DNA from: Rheinheimera tangshanensis
Lineage (GTDB): Bacteria; Pseudomonadota; Gammaproteobacteria; Enterobacterales; Alteromonadaceae
NCBI RefSeq assembly: GCF_014645135.1
Contig: NZ_BMLH01000005.1
Coordinates: 124,001 to 188,000 of the forward strand
Length of the DNA: 64,000 nucleotides
Direction: 5' to 3'
Shown: piece after piece, positions 56,130-64,000 of the stretch
Layout of the letters: every line of letters starts with the position of its first letter
Position numbering within the stretch: the first letter of the stretch is position 1
Notes under the pieces: model-generated
Told to the model about the DNA's origin: nothing
What the model saw: only the letters and a program-made list of their open reading frames with translations
The model's database searches: none
Position numbers and translations under genes: made by a program

Positions 56130-57347
56130 ATGGACAATTTAAATAATCAGAAGAATATAAAATCTATATTAAGTTTAATTGGTAGAACAGATACATTATT
56201 TTCTGACGATTTGAAGGCAGTCAAGCAGCAATTAGACGATTCCGTATCATCTTCACGCTTTTTGGTGCTTGGAGCGGCTGGTTCTATTGGTCAAGCTGTC
56301 GCTAAAGAGATATTTAAACGTAACCCCAAAAAGCTACATCTGGTGGATATAAGTGAAAACAACATGGTGGAGTTGGTAAGAGATATCCGTAGCTCTTACG
56401 GCTACATAACTGGTGATTTTCAAACCTTTGCGCTTGATATTGGTAGTATCGAATATGATGCATTTATCGAAGCCGACGGTCATTATGACTATATCTTAAA
56501 TCTTTCCGCCCTGAAGCATGTACGTAGTGAGAAAGATCCCTACACCCTGATGCGGATGCTTGAAGTAAATGTGTTTAATACTGAGAAAACCATCAAACAA
56601 GCTATAGCGAAGGGGGTAAAAAAATATTTTTGCGTTTCGACCGATAAAGCGACAAATCCGGTCAACATGATGGGTGCGTCAAAGCGTATCATGGAAATGT
56701 ATTTACAGCGCTATAGCCAGCATATAAAAATCTCTACGGCCCGTTTTGCCAATGTTGCTTTTTCTGATGGGTCTTTGCTCCACAGCTTCCATTTGCGAAT
56801 GCAAAAACAACAACCTATAGTCGCTCCTAATGATGTGCGCCGCTACTTCGTCACACCTCAAGAGTCAGGTGAGCTATGTTTAATATCTTGTCTATTTGGA
56901 GAAAATCGCGATATTTTCTTTCCAAAATTAAACGAAGCTTTGCATCTCATTACTTTTGCCGAAATTGCGGAAAAATATGTCGCAGCACAGGGCTACAAGC
57001 CCTATCTTTGCCAGAATGAAGACGAAGCCAGAAATCTGATAGGCACCTTGCCTATTTTGGGTAAATGGCCTTGTCTTTTTACTCCAAGCGATACGACTGG
57101 CGAGAAAGATTTTGAAGAGTTTTTTACAGAACATGAAGTCTTAGATTTAGAACGATTTACCAATCTTGGCATTATCAAAAGCAAAGAGGATTACGACGAG
57201 TCTAAACTACAGCATTTTAGCTCCGAGATTACCAGACTTAAAATGGCCAGAACTTGGTGTAAAGAAGATTTGGTCAAGCTGTTCAACTTTATGCTCCCGA
57301 CTTTTGAACACAAAGAAACTGGCAAATACCTAGACGGCAAGATGTAA
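56130..57347 (+). CDS. legB: LegB-like UDP-/GDP-GlcNAc 4,6-dehydratase
   Basis: A 405-aa dehydratase for the first step of a bacillosamine/legionaminic-type pathway. It has GAAGSIG at residues 48-54, LNLSALKHVRSEKDPYTLMR, STDKATNPVNMMGASKR with Asp172-Lys173 and MxxxK (Met181-Lys185) in place of YxxxK, as in PglF/CapD/LegB dehydratases. No N-terminal membrane segments, so it is the soluble type. It is followed 8 nt later by the aminotransferase gene. Symbol assigned by pathway context. Confidence 0.82.
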   Translation: MDNLNNQKNIKSILSLIGRTDTLFSDDLKAVKQQLDDSVSSSRFLVLGAAGSIGQAVAKEIFKRNPKKLHLVDISENNMVELVRDIRSSYGYITGDFQTFALDIGSIEYDAFIEADGHYDYILNLSALKHVRSEKDPYTLMRMLEVNVFNTEKTIKQAIAKGVKKYFCVSTDKATNPVNMMGASKRIMEMYLQRYSQHIKISTARFANVAFSDGSLLHSFHLRMQKQQPIVAPNDVRRYFVTPQESGELCLISCLFGENRDIFFPKLNEALHLITFAEIAEKYVAAQGYKPYLCQNEDEARNLIGTLPILGKWPCLFTPSDTTGEKDFEEFFTEHEVLDLERFTNLGIIKSKEDYDESKLQHFSSEITRLKMARTWCKEDLVKLFNFMLPTFEHKETGKYLDGKM

Positions 57348-57355
57348 GAGGCGCT

Positions 57356-58501
57356 ATGGAACAAAACTTAGTTAAGTTTGTGCGAGAGATTTATCAAACT
57401 CAGGATTTTATCCCGCTTCACGCCCCAACCTTTAACGGTAACGAAAGAGCCTATGTGTGTGACACCATAGACAGCAGTTTTGTATCCAGTGTTGGTGAAT
57501 TTGTTGAACGCTTTGAAAAACAAATGCAGATCTTTACTGGTTCAGCAAAAACCATAGCTACCGTCAATGGTACTGCAGCCTTGCACACCGCGCTCTATGC
57601 AGCGGGGGTTCGCGCAGGTGATTTAGTGATCACTCAAGCCTTGACCTTTGTTGCTACCAGCAATGTACTTTACCATATGGGAGCTGAGCCGGTTTTTATT
57701 GACGTATCGCCAGTCAGCATGGGGTTATGCCCAAAAGCGATGTCAAGCTGGCTAGAAAGTGAAGCAGAACTACTTGATAATCAATGCGTACACAAGGCAA
57801 GTCAAAAAACTATACGCGCAGTGGTTCCAGTGCATACATTTGGTCATCCTGTAGAACTCGATGAGTTACTTACCATCTGTACCAAATGGAATCTGGTTAT
57901 GATTGAGGATGCGGCAGAGAGCCTGGGGTCACTCTATAAGGGAAAACATACTGGCACTCTTGCTCCTTTAGCTGCAGTTAGTTTTAACGGCAACAAAATA
58001 ATCACTACTGGTGGCGGTGGTATGGTGCTGTGCCAGGATACCAAGCTAGCAGCCAGAATTAAGCATATTACGACCACAGCAAAAGTCGCGCATCCTTATG
58101 AGTTTTTCCACGATGAGGCTGGTTTTAATTATCGCTTGCCCAACCTCAATGCAGCTTTGGGTTGCGCACAGATGGAAAAACTACCTGAGTTCTTAACGAA
58201 AAAACGTGCGTTGGCTATGGCTTATAAGACTTTTCTGATGGGAAGTCATTTTCATTTTTTTTCAGAACCCGGTTATGCTCAATCTAACTATTGGCTCAAT
58301 GCAATCGTCTGCCCAGATCAGCAAAGTCGTGAGCAACTTTTGACCCACACGAATAAGGCAGGAGTGATGACTCGCCCTATTTGGAAATTAATGCATCGCC
58401 TACCTATGTTTGCTAATGCCCTTCGGGGCGATTTAAATCAGTCTGAATGGTTTGAAGCTCGTGTAGTTAATATTCCAAGCTCCCCCGTGACGTTTAAGTA
58501 G
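57356..58501 (+). CDS. legC: LegC-like sugar aminotransferase
   Basis: A 381-aa PLP-dependent aminotransferase for the 4-amino step. The PLP Lys214 is in SFNGNKIITTGGGGMV and Asp185 in VMIEDAAESLGSLYKGKHTG; the N-terminal FIPLHAPTFNGNERAYV is common in LegC proteins. It follows legB and precedes a NeuC/LegG-type enzyme by 9 nt, as in legionaminic acid clusters. Confidence 0.85.
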   Translation: MEQNLVKFVREIYQTQDFIPLHAPTFNGNERAYVCDTIDSSFVSSVGEFVERFEKQMQIFTGSAKTIATVNGTAALHTALYAAGVRAGDLVITQALTFVATSNVLYHMGAEPVFIDVSPVSMGLCPKAMSSWLESEAELLDNQCVHKASQKTIRAVVPVHTFGHPVELDELLTICTKWNLVMIEDAAESLGSLYKGKHTGTLAPLAAVSFNGNKIITTGGGGMVLCQDTKLAARIKHITTTAKVAHPYEFFHDEAGFNYRLPNLNAALGCAQMEKLPEFLTKKRALAMAYKTFLMGSHFHFFSEPGYAQSNYWLNAIVCPDQQSREQLLTHTNKAGVMTRPIWKLMHRLPMFANALRGDLNQSEWFEARVVNIPSSPVTFK

Positions 58502-58510
58502 GTAACTAAG

Positions 58511-59677
58511 ATGAGAAAGATTGCGGTATTTACTGGCTCGAGGGCTGAATATGGACTGCTCTACTGGGTAATTAAAGGTATTTCAGAGTCAAAAGATGCT
58601 GAGCTTCAATTGATGGTAGGAGGAATGCATTTATCACCCGAATTTGGAAAAACAGTCAGTCAAATTGATAGTGATGGTTTTATCATCAAAGATAAGATTG
58701 AGTTCTTACTATCCTCTGATTCGGCAGTAGGTATATCGAAGTCTATCGGGCTCGCTATCATTAGTGCTTGCGAAGCCTTTGAACGAAATAAACCAGATAT
58801 ACTTGTTATTCTAGGTGATAGGTTTGAGTCTATGGCAATTGCTCAAGCAGCTATGGTTGCTCGGATACCGATAGCCCACATCCATGGAGGTGAAACTACA
58901 GAGGGTCTTATTGATGAGGCGGTCCGCCATTCGATTACAAAAATGTCACACCTGCATTTTGCTGCCACGGAAAGCTACTGTAAACGGATTATACAACTAG
59001 GTGAAAACCCAGAGCATGTATTCAATGTAGGAGCTCCGGGAATAGACAATATTAAGAAACTTAATTTACTGGATAGAAGCCAATTAGCGAGGTCTTTAGA
59101 TTTTAATATTGAACTCGATAACTATATGCTAATAACTTACCATCCGGTAACCTTAAATAAAAAAGGTGACAGAGAGTCACTGACAAACCTTTTTAACGAA
59201 CTAGAGTTACACAAAGACTTTAAATATATTATTACTTATCCAAATGCCGATACTCATAGCCGTGGCTTGATTGAAGTTATTGAAGACTTTAAAAAAAGGC
59301 ATGTCGACAGGGTACTGCTTGTCAAGTCTCTCGGACAACTGCGCTATCTCAGCTCAATTAAGCATAGTTCTGTTGTTATTGGTAATTCTTCAAGCGGTCT
59401 GATAGAAGTTCCTAGTTTTAATTTGCCAACCATTAATATAGGTGATAGACAAAAAGGTCGCGTCGCTGGTGAGACAGTTATACATTGTGATAGTAGTCAA
59501 GAGTCGATACGTAAATCTTTAGAGATTGCATTGTCTTCGGAATTCAGAGCGACATGTAGTAAAGCGATAAACCCTTATGGTGAAGGCAGAAGTTCAGAAA
59601 AAATAGTTTCTCAATTATTACAAGTGGAACTAGAAGGTTTAATTTGGAAGAAATTCTACGACATAAATATTGAATAG
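58511..59677 (+). CDS. legG: Hydrolysing UDP-/GDP-sugar 2-epimerase (LegG/NeuC)
   Basis: A 388-aa hydrolysing 2-epimerase that would yield the free ManNAc-type sugar used by the synthase. Hallmarks are RKIAVFTGSRAEYGLLYWVI, LVILGDRFESMAIAQAAMVA, IAHIHGGETTEGLIDEAVRH, VGAPGIDNI and VVIGNSSSGLIEVPSFNLPT, followed by NIGDRQKGR. NeuC acts on UDP-GlcNAc and LegG on the diacetamido sugar; the neighbouring legB/legC favour LegG. Confidence 0.87.
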   Translation: MRKIAVFTGSRAEYGLLYWVIKGISESKDAELQLMVGGMHLSPEFGKTVSQIDSDGFIIKDKIEFLLSSDSAVGISKSIGLAIISACEAFERNKPDILVILGDRFESMAIAQAAMVARIPIAHIHGGETTEGLIDEAVRHSITKMSHLHFAATESYCKRIIQLGENPEHVFNVGAPGIDNIKKLNLLDRSQLARSLDFNIELDNYMLITYHPVTLNKKGDRESLTNLFNELELHKDFKYIITYPNADTHSRGLIEVIEDFKKRHVDRVLLVKSLGQLRYLSSIKHSSVVIGNSSSGLIEVPSFNLPTINIGDRQKGRVAGETVIHCDSSQESIRKSLEIALSSEFRATCSKAINPYGEGRSSEKIVSQLLQVELEGLIWKKFYDINIE

Positions 59678-59684
59678 AGGCATT

Positions 59685-60572
59685 ATGCGAATTGGTCTGA
59701 TCGGTTGTGTGAAATCAAGCAAGATGGCGCTGGAGACATTGCTGGGAATAGAAAATATTCATGTCTGCGCAGTTATTACACGCCAAAGTTCTAGGTTAAA
59801 CTCTGACTTCTTCGATTTATCACCAATCTGCAAATTACATAACATCCCCTATCACTTTGAAGTGCCGTCAGGGCAAGACAATTCAATATTATTTTTTCAG
59901 CAGTTTAACTTAGACTTAATATATTGCATTGGATGGAGTCATTTATTAAGTGAAAAAATGTTAAACCTATCAAAGCTAGGTGTCATTGGATTTCATCCAA
60001 CAAAACTACCGCGTAACAGAGGGAGACATCCTATTATATGGTCCCTAGCGCTAGGTCTTGAAGAAACTGCTTCAACTTTTTTTAAAATGGATGCGGAAGC
60101 AGACTCCGGCCCTATCTTAAGTCAGGTAAATGTACCTATTAATCATTCAGATGACGCGCAAGATTTGTATAATCGAATTCTGGATGTCGCGAAAGAGCAG
60201 CTCGTAAGGCTAACGTTGCAGCTAACGACAGGCTCGGTCGAATACGTAATGCAGAACCAAATGCAGGCAAGTTACTGGAGAAAAAGAAGTCGCATAGATG
60301 GCGTTATCGATTTCAGAATGTCTGCGAATGCAATCTACAATTTGGTGCGAGCTCTAGCGCCGCCTTATCCTTGTGCCGAGTTAATATTTAAAGGAAAGTA
60401 CATCCCCGTAGTAAGCGCGTCAATTGCAGAGGAAATATTTCCAGTAGATATCGAGCCAGGTTTTGTACTAGAAAGTCTTGATTCTCGTATTTTAGTAAAG
60501 ACTTCTGACTCCGGTGCGATTTGGTTAAATGGCATATTTGAAAATTCTATAAGAGCAGGTGATTACTTATGA
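59685..60572 (+). CDS. Formyltransferase-family enzyme acting on a sugar amine
   Basis: A 295-aa protein of the methionyl-tRNA/sugar N-formyltransferase type. It has the Rossmann-like start MRIGLIGCVKSSKMALETLL, then the active-site segment with His104 (IGFHPTKLPRNRGRHP) and Asp140 (AEADSGPILSQ). The canonical Asn two residues before the His is Gly102 here. A C-terminal domain (about 210-295) resembles the FMT C-terminal fold. Start ATG at 59685 has AGAGG upstream; a slightly longer start overlaps legG. Position inside the pathway suggests it formylates the 4-amino sugar using N10-formyl-THF. Confidence 0.8.
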   Translation: MRIGLIGCVKSSKMALETLLGIENIHVCAVITRQSSRLNSDFFDLSPICKLHNIPYHFEVPSGQDNSILFFQQFNLDLIYCIGWSHLLSEKMLNLSKLGVIGFHPTKLPRNRGRHPIIWSLALGLEETASTFFKMDAEADSGPILSQVNVPINHSDDAQDLYNRILDVAKEQLVRLTLQLTTGSVEYVMQNQMQASYWRKRSRIDGVIDFRMSANAIYNLVRALAPPYPCAELIFKGKYIPVVSASIAEEIFPVDIEPGFVLESLDSRILVKTSDSGAIWLNGIFENSIRAGDYL

Positions 60573-61237
60573 GCAAGATAATGATTGTAGCGCCTCATGC
60601 TGACGATGAAACTCTTGGTTGCGGAGGTACAATTTTAAAGTTAATAGCCCAAGGGCATGAGGTACACTGGTTGCTGGTAACGGGCATGAGTGCTTCATCA
60701 GGTTTTTCTAAGCAGCAGATCGACAGTCGTAAGAACGAAATTTATCGTGCTGCGAAAGTTTATGGCTTTGCTAAAGTGCATGAGCTAATGCTGCCTCCTG
60801 CACGCTTGGATACATTAGCGTTGGGACAAATCATAGATCCTCTCTGCCAAATAATTACCGAGGTTAAGCCTGAACAGGTATTTACCGCTTACCGTAACGA
60901 TGCTCACAGTGATCATCAAATTGTTTATGATGCAGTAATGTCTGCGACTAAGAGTTTTCGTTACCCTTTTGTAAAAAAAGTTCTTGCGTATGAAACCATG
61001 TCAGAAACCAATTTTGGCTTAAAACCCGAAGATGGTGGTTTTAAGCCCAATGTATTTATTGATATCGGACTTTACTTACAAAAAAAGTTAGAAATTCTGA
61101 GTATTTTTTCTTCAGAGCTGGGGGAGTTTCCATTTCCTCGGTCGATAAAAGCCCTAGAAGCCTTAGCTCATATTCGTGGTGCACAATGCAATGCTGAAGC
61201 TGCTGAAGCATTTATGCTTATTAAGGAAGTGTCATGA
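60569..61237 (+). CDS. PIG-L family sugar N-deacetylase
   Basis: A 222-aa zinc-dependent deacetylase of the PIG-L/LmbE type. The metal-binding motifs APHADDE (His10, Asp13) and AHSDH (His113, His116) are present. Such enzymes remove acetyl from GlcNAc-type residues in lipids, mycothiol and antibiotics. It overlaps the formyltransferase stop and the synthase start by 4 nt, so the three are probably made together. Removing an N-acetyl group before another acyl is added is a reasonable inference. Confidence 0.87.
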   Translation: MSKIMIVAPHADDETLGCGGTILKLIAQGHEVHWLLVTGMSASSGFSKQQIDSRKNEIYRAAKVYGFAKVHELMLPPARLDTLALGQIIDPLCQIITEVKPEQVFTAYRNDAHSDHQIVYDAVMSATKSFRYPFVKKVLAYETMSETNFGLKPEDGGFKPNVFIDIGLYLQKKLEILSIFSSELGEFPFPRSIKALEALAHIRGAQCNAEAAEAFMLIKEVS

Positions 61238-62304
61238 TTAAAATCATTGCCGAAGCAGGAGTAAACCATAATGGTAGCGAGGAACTCGCATTTAAATTGA
61301 TAGATGCAGCCTTTGAAGCCGGCGCTGACATAGTTAAATTTCAGACCTTTAAAGCAGCCAATCTTGTCACCAAAACAGCAAGACAAGCGGAGTATCAGAC
61401 AGCCAACACAGGTAAAAACGAGAGTCAGTTTGCTATGCTCTCTCGTCTCGAATTGTCATATCAGACTCACCATCGCCTGCTTAGCTATTGCCAAAAGTTA
61501 GGTATTGAGTTTTTGTCTACCGCTTTTGACAGTGAAAGCCTGAAATTTTTGACTGAGGATTTAAATTTAAAAACTTTAAAAATCCCATCCGGCGAGCTGA
61601 CTAATGCCCCCTTTTTACTTGAGCATGCGCAGACAGGAGCAGACCTTATTTTGTCCACTGGTATGTCCACCCTAGGAGAGATAGAACAGGCTCTTGGAGT
61701 CATAGCCTTTGGACTCTTAGGTTGTGAAAATCTGCCTAGCCCGGAGGCTTTTCAAACGGCGTACTCTAGCTCTGAAGGCCAGGCATTGTTACAGAAAAAG
61801 GTGACTATTTTGCACTGTACCACCGAGTATCCAGCCCCTCTGGCTGAAATTAACCTAAAGGCAATCGATACTTTAGCAGCCGTTTTCAATTTAAAGGCAG
61901 GTTATTCGGATCATAGTGAGGGTATTATTGTACCTATAGCTGCGGCCGCCAGAGGAGCTTGTTTAATTGAAAAACACTATACCTTAGATCGGAATATGGA
62001 TGGACCGGATCACAAAGCGTCGTTAGAGCCTGATGAACTGAAAGCCATGGTTAAAGCAATTCGGGATATTGAAAAGATTCTTGGTGATGGCAGAAAAGTT
62101 ACAATGCCAAGTGAGCTAAAGAATAGGTCTATTGCTCGGAAAAGTCTGGTAGCTCAAGAGGATATTAAGCAAGGTGAATGCTTTAATGAAAAAAATCTCG
62201 GGATAAAACGCTCTGGAGATGGTTTAAGCCCCTATCTTTATTGGCAACTGCTCGGAAAAACAGCACGCAGAGCATACCTTGAAGGAGCTTCAATCATTGA
62301 CTAA
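61234..62304 (+). CDS. legI: Nonulosonic acid synthase (LegI/NeuB)
   Basis: Condenses a ManNAc-type sugar with PEP. The 356-aa protein has IKIIAEAGVNHNGSEELAFK, ADIVKFQTFKAANLVTKTAR, LHCTTEYPAPLAEINLKAID, AGYSDHSEGIIVPIAAAARG and EKHYTLDRNMDGPDHKASLE, followed by a C-terminal SAF domain (about 290-356). The sequence differs clearly from the pseI copy at 47191, so the island has two synthases. It overlaps the PIG-L gene and the next acyltransferase. Confidence 0.88.
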   Translation: MIKIIAEAGVNHNGSEELAFKLIDAAFEAGADIVKFQTFKAANLVTKTARQAEYQTANTGKNESQFAMLSRLELSYQTHHRLLSYCQKLGIEFLSTAFDSESLKFLTEDLNLKTLKIPSGELTNAPFLLEHAQTGADLILSTGMSTLGEIEQALGVIAFGLLGCENLPSPEAFQTAYSSSEGQALLQKKVTILHCTTEYPAPLAEINLKAIDTLAAVFNLKAGYSDHSEGIIVPIAAAARGACLIEKHYTLDRNMDGPDHKASLEPDELKAMVKAIRDIEKILGDGRKVTMPSELKNRSIARKSLVAQEDIKQGECFNEKNLGIKRSGDGLSPYLYWQLLGKTARRAYLEGASIID

Positions 62305-62935
62305 ATCTATTGTGGTTCTGGGAGCAGGAGGTCATGCAGCTGTTTTAGTCGAAATGCTGATCACACAAAAGTTTGACATCAAAGCACTGGTAAGCCCTGA
62401 CAAACCTAAAAATACAAACACCTTTGCAAATCTGGCGCATTGGCAAGATGAAGCTAAGATTTTAAAGCTTGATCCTAAAAGCATTTTGTTGGTCAATGGC
62501 ATTGGCTCCATGCCACGCTCCCATGCCCGACAAGAGGTTTATAAAAAATTTACCGAAGCGGGATTTAAGTTTCTAACCTTGATATCTCCTCATGCCTTCG
62601 TATCCCCTTCAGTTGAAATCGGTTCAGGAGTACAGATAATGGCGGGAAGCATTATCCAAACAGGGTGTAAGATTGGTGATAATAGTATTGTGAATACGGG
62701 CGCTATTGTTGACCATGGCTGCCAAATCGGTCGCCATAATCATCTGGCTCCAGGTGCGACTCTTTCTGGTGAAGTGGTAACAGCTGAAGGGGTGCATATT
62801 GGCACAGGAGCTACTCTTATTCAGGGGATCCAGATCGCGGCTTTTAGCATAATTGGTGCGGGAGCCATAGTGACAAAATCAGTTACAGAAAAACAGATAA
62901 TATATCCTGCTCGAAGCACTTCTAAGCCAATATAA
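62297..62935 (+). CDS. NeuD/PglD-type sugar acetyltransferase (LegH candidate)
   Basis: A 212-aa, two-domain acyltransferase with an N-terminal Rossmann-like domain (IVVLGAGGHAAVLVEML) and a C-terminal left-handed beta-helix (VSPSVEIGSGVQIMAGSIIQ, IGDNSIVNTGAIVDHGCQIG, HNHLAPGATLSGEV). His in VDHGCQ and HNHLAP are the family's catalytic and CoA-site residues. The start is a TTG at 62297 with AAGGAG 9 nt upstream, inside the legI 3' end; a TTG at 62279 is also possible. It is the likely N-acetyltransferase of this pathway. Confidence 0.82.
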   Translation: MTKSIVVLGAGGHAAVLVEMLITQKFDIKALVSPDKPKNTNTFANLAHWQDEAKILKLDPKSILLVNGIGSMPRSHARQEVYKKFTEAGFKFLTLISPHAFVSPSVEIGSGVQIMAGSIIQTGCKIGDNSIVNTGAIVDHGCQIGRHNHLAPGATLSGEVVTAEGVHIGTGATLIQGIQIAAFSIIGAGAIVTKSVTEKQIIYPARSTSKPI

Positions 62936-62946
62936 GTGGGTGGTTC

Positions 62947-63999
62947 ATGAAAAACTATGACTTAAAAAGTATTTGCGTTGCTCCCCATCACTCACTGAAA
63001 CATGCTCTTGAAGTAATCAACAGCATGGCTCTGCGAATAACACTAGTTGTGAACGAACAACAGAGGCTAGTTGGAGTACTGACTGATGGTGACGTCCGTC
63101 GCGCATTGTTAGCGGGCAAGGACCTAAACTGTTTGGTGTCGGAAGCGATGAATCCAAGGCCACTCACTGTTTCTGCAAAAATCTCCAAAACACAGCTTAT
63201 CGCCACAATGCAAAAAACTAGTCTTCTTGCTTTGCCAGTGGTAGATGAGCATGGTTTTTTGATCGGTTTAGAAGTTCTCAACGAACTATTGGCAACACCA
63301 AAGTATGATAATCCAGTATTTATCATGGCAGGGGGAACAGGAACCAGGTTACGTCCTTTGACGAACGACTGCCCTAAACCTATGTTAAAGGTGGGAGACA
63401 AACCAATTTTGGAGACTATTCTGCTGAGTTTTATCGACGCAGGCTTTTATCGTTTTTATATTTCAACTCATTATTTGCCAGAAATTATCGAAGACTATTT
63501 TGGAAATGGTGAAAAATGGGGTATAGAGCTGACTTATGTTCATGAAGATGAACCTTTGGGAACTGGTGGAGCTCTTGGTCTGCTGCCAACAAACATCCCT
63601 AATTTGCCTTTGATTATGATTAATGGCGATATTCTTACCAATGTTGATTTTTCTAAGCTGCTGCAGTTTCATCAGCAATATTTGCCAGTGGCGACGATGG
63701 GCGTCAGGGAATATGAATATCAAGTCCCTTATGGTGTTATCCAAGGAGATGGCTTATTGATCAATAGCATGGTGGAGAAGCCTATCCAACGTTACTTTGT
63801 AAACGCCGGTATTTATGTTGTAAGCCCCCAACTATTTAAGGCAGTCCCCAAAGGGGTACGGGTTGATATGCCTACACTTTTAGAAAACGAGATAGCAAAA
63901 AACAAACAAGTTTGCATGTACCCTATCCATGAATATTGGCTCGATATCGGTCGTATAGATGATTTTCAAAAAGCACAATTAGATATTAACGGGATCTAA
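62947..63999 (+). CDS. CBS-domain nucleotidyltransferase, PtmE-like
   Basis: A 350-aa protein with two CBS motifs (about 1-60 and 65-118; VVNEQQRLVGVLTDGDVRRA) and a nucleotidyltransferase domain from about 122 with the signature AGGTGTRLRPLTNDCPKPML at 128-147, then INGDILTNVDFSKL and GIYVVSPQLF. In Campylobacter the similar PtmE makes GDP-glucosamine for the legionaminic acid pathway, so this protein may supply a GDP-linked precursor. The gene is complete and ends one base before the window edge. The CMP-sugar synthetase is expected next. Confidence 0.8.
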   Translation: MKNYDLKSICVAPHHSLKHALEVINSMALRITLVVNEQQRLVGVLTDGDVRRALLAGKDLNCLVSEAMNPRPLTVSAKISKTQLIATMQKTSLLALPVVDEHGFLIGLEVLNELLATPKYDNPVFIMAGGTGTRLRPLTNDCPKPMLKVGDKPILETILLSFIDAGFYRFYISTHYLPEIIEDYFGNGEKWGIELTYVHEDEPLGTGGALGLLPTNIPNLPLIMINGDILTNVDFSKLLQFHQQYLPVATMGVREYEYQVPYGVIQGDGLLINSMVEKPIQRYFVNAGIYVVSPQLFKAVPKGVRVDMPTLLENEIAKNKQVCMYPIHEYWLDIGRIDDFQKAQLDINGI

Positions 64000-64000
64000 A

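Overview
The window looks like chromosomal DNA of a polarly flagellated gammaproteobacterium of the Alteromonadales/Chromatiaceae type. A Rheinheimera/Alishewanella-like relative is my best guess. It rests on the flrABC-fliE-to-cheW gene order, the MotC/MotD and ParC/ParP genes inside the chemotaxis operon, and the protein character. I could not run a taxonomic search.

Layout. (1) Positions 1-6000, minus strand: an exopolysaccharide or O-antigen block with the 5' part of gmd, a Wzz-like chain-length protein, a large SLBB/Wza-like export protein and wecB. (2) 6100-10360, minus strand: a beta-CASP metallo-beta-lactamase-fold protein and a large Ig/PKD-like lipoprotein. (3) 10529-42159, minus strand: an almost continuous flagellar and chemotaxis region. 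Read in the direction of transcription it runs flrA, flrB, flrC, fliEFGHIJK, fliLMNOPQR, flhB, flhA, flhF, flhG, fliA, cheY, cheZ, cheA, cheB, motC, motD, parC, parP, cheW and a DUF2802 gene. Good sigma-54 sites (GG-N10-GC) lie before flrB and fliE, and a near match lies before flhA, as expected for the FlrA to FlrBC cascade. (4) 42286-43083, minus strand: a short, divergent flagellin gene with a strong terminator. The flaG, fliD and fliS genes that often sit between flagellin and flrA are not here.

(5) 43325-63999, plus strand: a nonulosonic (sialic-acid-like) sugar island. The first part is a pseudaminic acid operon (pseB, pseC, pseF, pseG, pseI) with no recognisable pseH. It is translationally coupled through 1-4-nt overlaps to a LicD-family transferase with an extra N-terminal domain, an ATP-grasp enzyme and a HAD phosphatase-like protein. 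An NAD-dependent epimerase, a GT4 glycosyltransferase and an FkbM-like methyltransferase follow. The second part starts after a 138-nt gap and is visibly more AT-rich at its beginning. It holds an unassigned GT-B-like protein, a hexapeptide acyltransferase and a legionaminic-acid-type pathway (legB-, legC-, legG-, legI-like, a NeuD-type acyltransferase and a PtmE-like CBS-nucleotidyltransferase). A formyltransferase and a PIG-L deacetylase are embedded in this pathway. The CMP-sugar synthetase for the second sugar probably lies just past the right edge.

Because the island abuts flagellin and the flagellar master regulator, flagellin glycosylation is its most likely job; surface polysaccharide is the alternative.

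A second theme is a family of four long near-perfect palindromes with a constant outer TGGGGTCAGA arm and a variable but self-complementary inner stem. Each lies within about 20 nt 3' of a stop codon, which suggests terminators, REP-like mobile palindromes, or both.
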